Of a DNA stretch of 64,000 bases, positions 63,727 through 64,000 are shown one piece after another. Source of the DNA: Euzebya rosea (lineage in GTDB: Bacteria > Actinomycetota > Nitriliruptoria > Euzebyales > Euzebyaceae); the NCBI RefSeq assembly GCF_003073135.1, contig NZ_PGDQ01000003.1, positions 186,001 through 250,000 of the forward strand, in the 5' to 3' direction. The position numbers and the translations under genes are program-made. The notes under the pieces are model-generated. The model did not search any database, was not told the DNA's origin, and saw only the letters and a program-made list of their open reading frames with translations. Position 1 is the first letter of the stretch, and every line of letters begins with the position of its first letter.

Positions 63727-64000
63727 CGGCGCCGAGGATATCGGGGGGCTGCACGTCGGTGTCCCGCGTGGCCGGGTGCGTGTCGCTGGCCTGTGTGTCG
63801 TCGATCCGGATGTCGAGGGCGCGCAGCCACCCGTCGCCCGTGATGCCGGCGGCGGGCAGGGCCTCCACGGCAGCGGCACGGTCGGTGGGCGTCCCGCACA
63901 GGTCGGCCTCCAGCAGGGTCACCAGGGCGCGGGTCGGCACGTCCTGGGCGTCACCGACGGCGTCGAGGGCGTGGTCGAGGTGGGCACGGACGGCGGCCGG
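63713..64000 (-). CDS. Hypothetical protein, C-terminal part only (cut by window edge)
   Basis: The frame is open from the window edge at 64000 to the stop at 63713 (95 codons). Visible residues include RALVTLLEADLCGTPTDRAA and GDGWLRALDIRIDDTQ; no domain can be named. The start lies outside the window; an internal GTG at 63940 is not needed. Overlaps the zinc-ribbon gene by 14 bp. Confidence 0.6.
   Translation of the reverse strand, partial: PAAVRAHLDHALDAVGDAQDVPTRALVTLLEADLCGTPTDRAAAVEALPAAGITGDGWLRALDIRIDDTQASDTHPATRDTDVQPPDILGADVPR

Noticed and set aside
62062-63843. 593-codon open frame antisense to the M3 peptidase
   Set aside because: No domain; the peptidase frame has a metal-site motif and full-length homology.

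Overview
The window is 64 kb of very GC-rich, densely coded bacterial DNA. Gene content points to an actinobacterium: a ROK-controlled sugar ABC operon, a DUF222/HNH (13E12-type) protein, a PAC2-family protein, an HbhA-like helical protein, an Rpf-like domain, a PPOX-class protein, paired short and long acyl-CoA dehydrogenases, and many apparently leaderless genes. A deep-branching lineage such as Nitriliruptoria/Euzebya is my guess; no rRNA or other phylogenetic marker is present to settle it. I see no insertion sequence, prophage, CRISPR array or replication origin.

Layout. 0.2-7 kb: group-2 sigma-70 factor, an acyl-CoA dehydrogenase pair, a convergent sensor kinase with a solute-binding sensor domain, and a flavin disulfide reductase. 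7.1-15 kb: a ROK-controlled alpha-glucoside operon (two permeases, binding lipoprotein, GH15, GH31) with a well defined promoter/operator. 15-22 kb: Tat-exported M14 carboxypeptidase, an ECF sigma factor with a membrane partner fusing TlpA-like and LysM domains, a lipoprotein, and the DUF222-HNH gene. 22-31.5 kb: UvrD-type helicase, a cytoplasmic trypsin-like/PDZ protease, a SigH/Spo0H-type sigma factor, a hybrid kinase followed by a receiver-HD-GYP protein, and TypA. 31.5-38.3 kb: adenosine deaminase, a PPOX protein, an esterase, AzlCD, a GlcD-type oxidase and an EamA exporter. 38.3-45 kb: two degenerate receiver-HDOD paralogues flanking an IlvM-like ACT gene that has a branched-chain-rich leader peptide and hairpin; TyrRS; an acyl-CoA ligase; a secreted protein. 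45-50.2 kb: aconitase behind a structured 5' leader, a small membrane protein, an HbhA-like protein, and a PadR regulator with a palindromic site. 50.3-54.4 kb: a HAD hydrolase, a cluster of small secreted proteins including a 50-residue Cys-pair peptide, an ECF sigma factor with its own membrane anchor and ectodomain, and tRNA-Val. 54.4-64 kb: mostly housekeeping (CoA-binding protein, YchF, PAC2, YqeY, HAD, epimerase, M3 peptidase) plus a zinc-finger anti-sigma-like membrane protein whose outer domain is an Rpf fold lacking the catalytic Glu.

The window is rich in envelope signalling: four sigma factors, two membrane proteins that look like anti-sigma factors with unusual ectodomains, two kinases, an HD-GYP protein and two HDOD proteins. 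The strongest novel candidates are the anti-sigma/pseudo-Rpf protein (59164-60294), the leader peptide/IlvM-like ACT unit (39598-40102), the ECF plus TlpA-LysM pair (17020-18877), and the structured aconitase leader (45238-45295).
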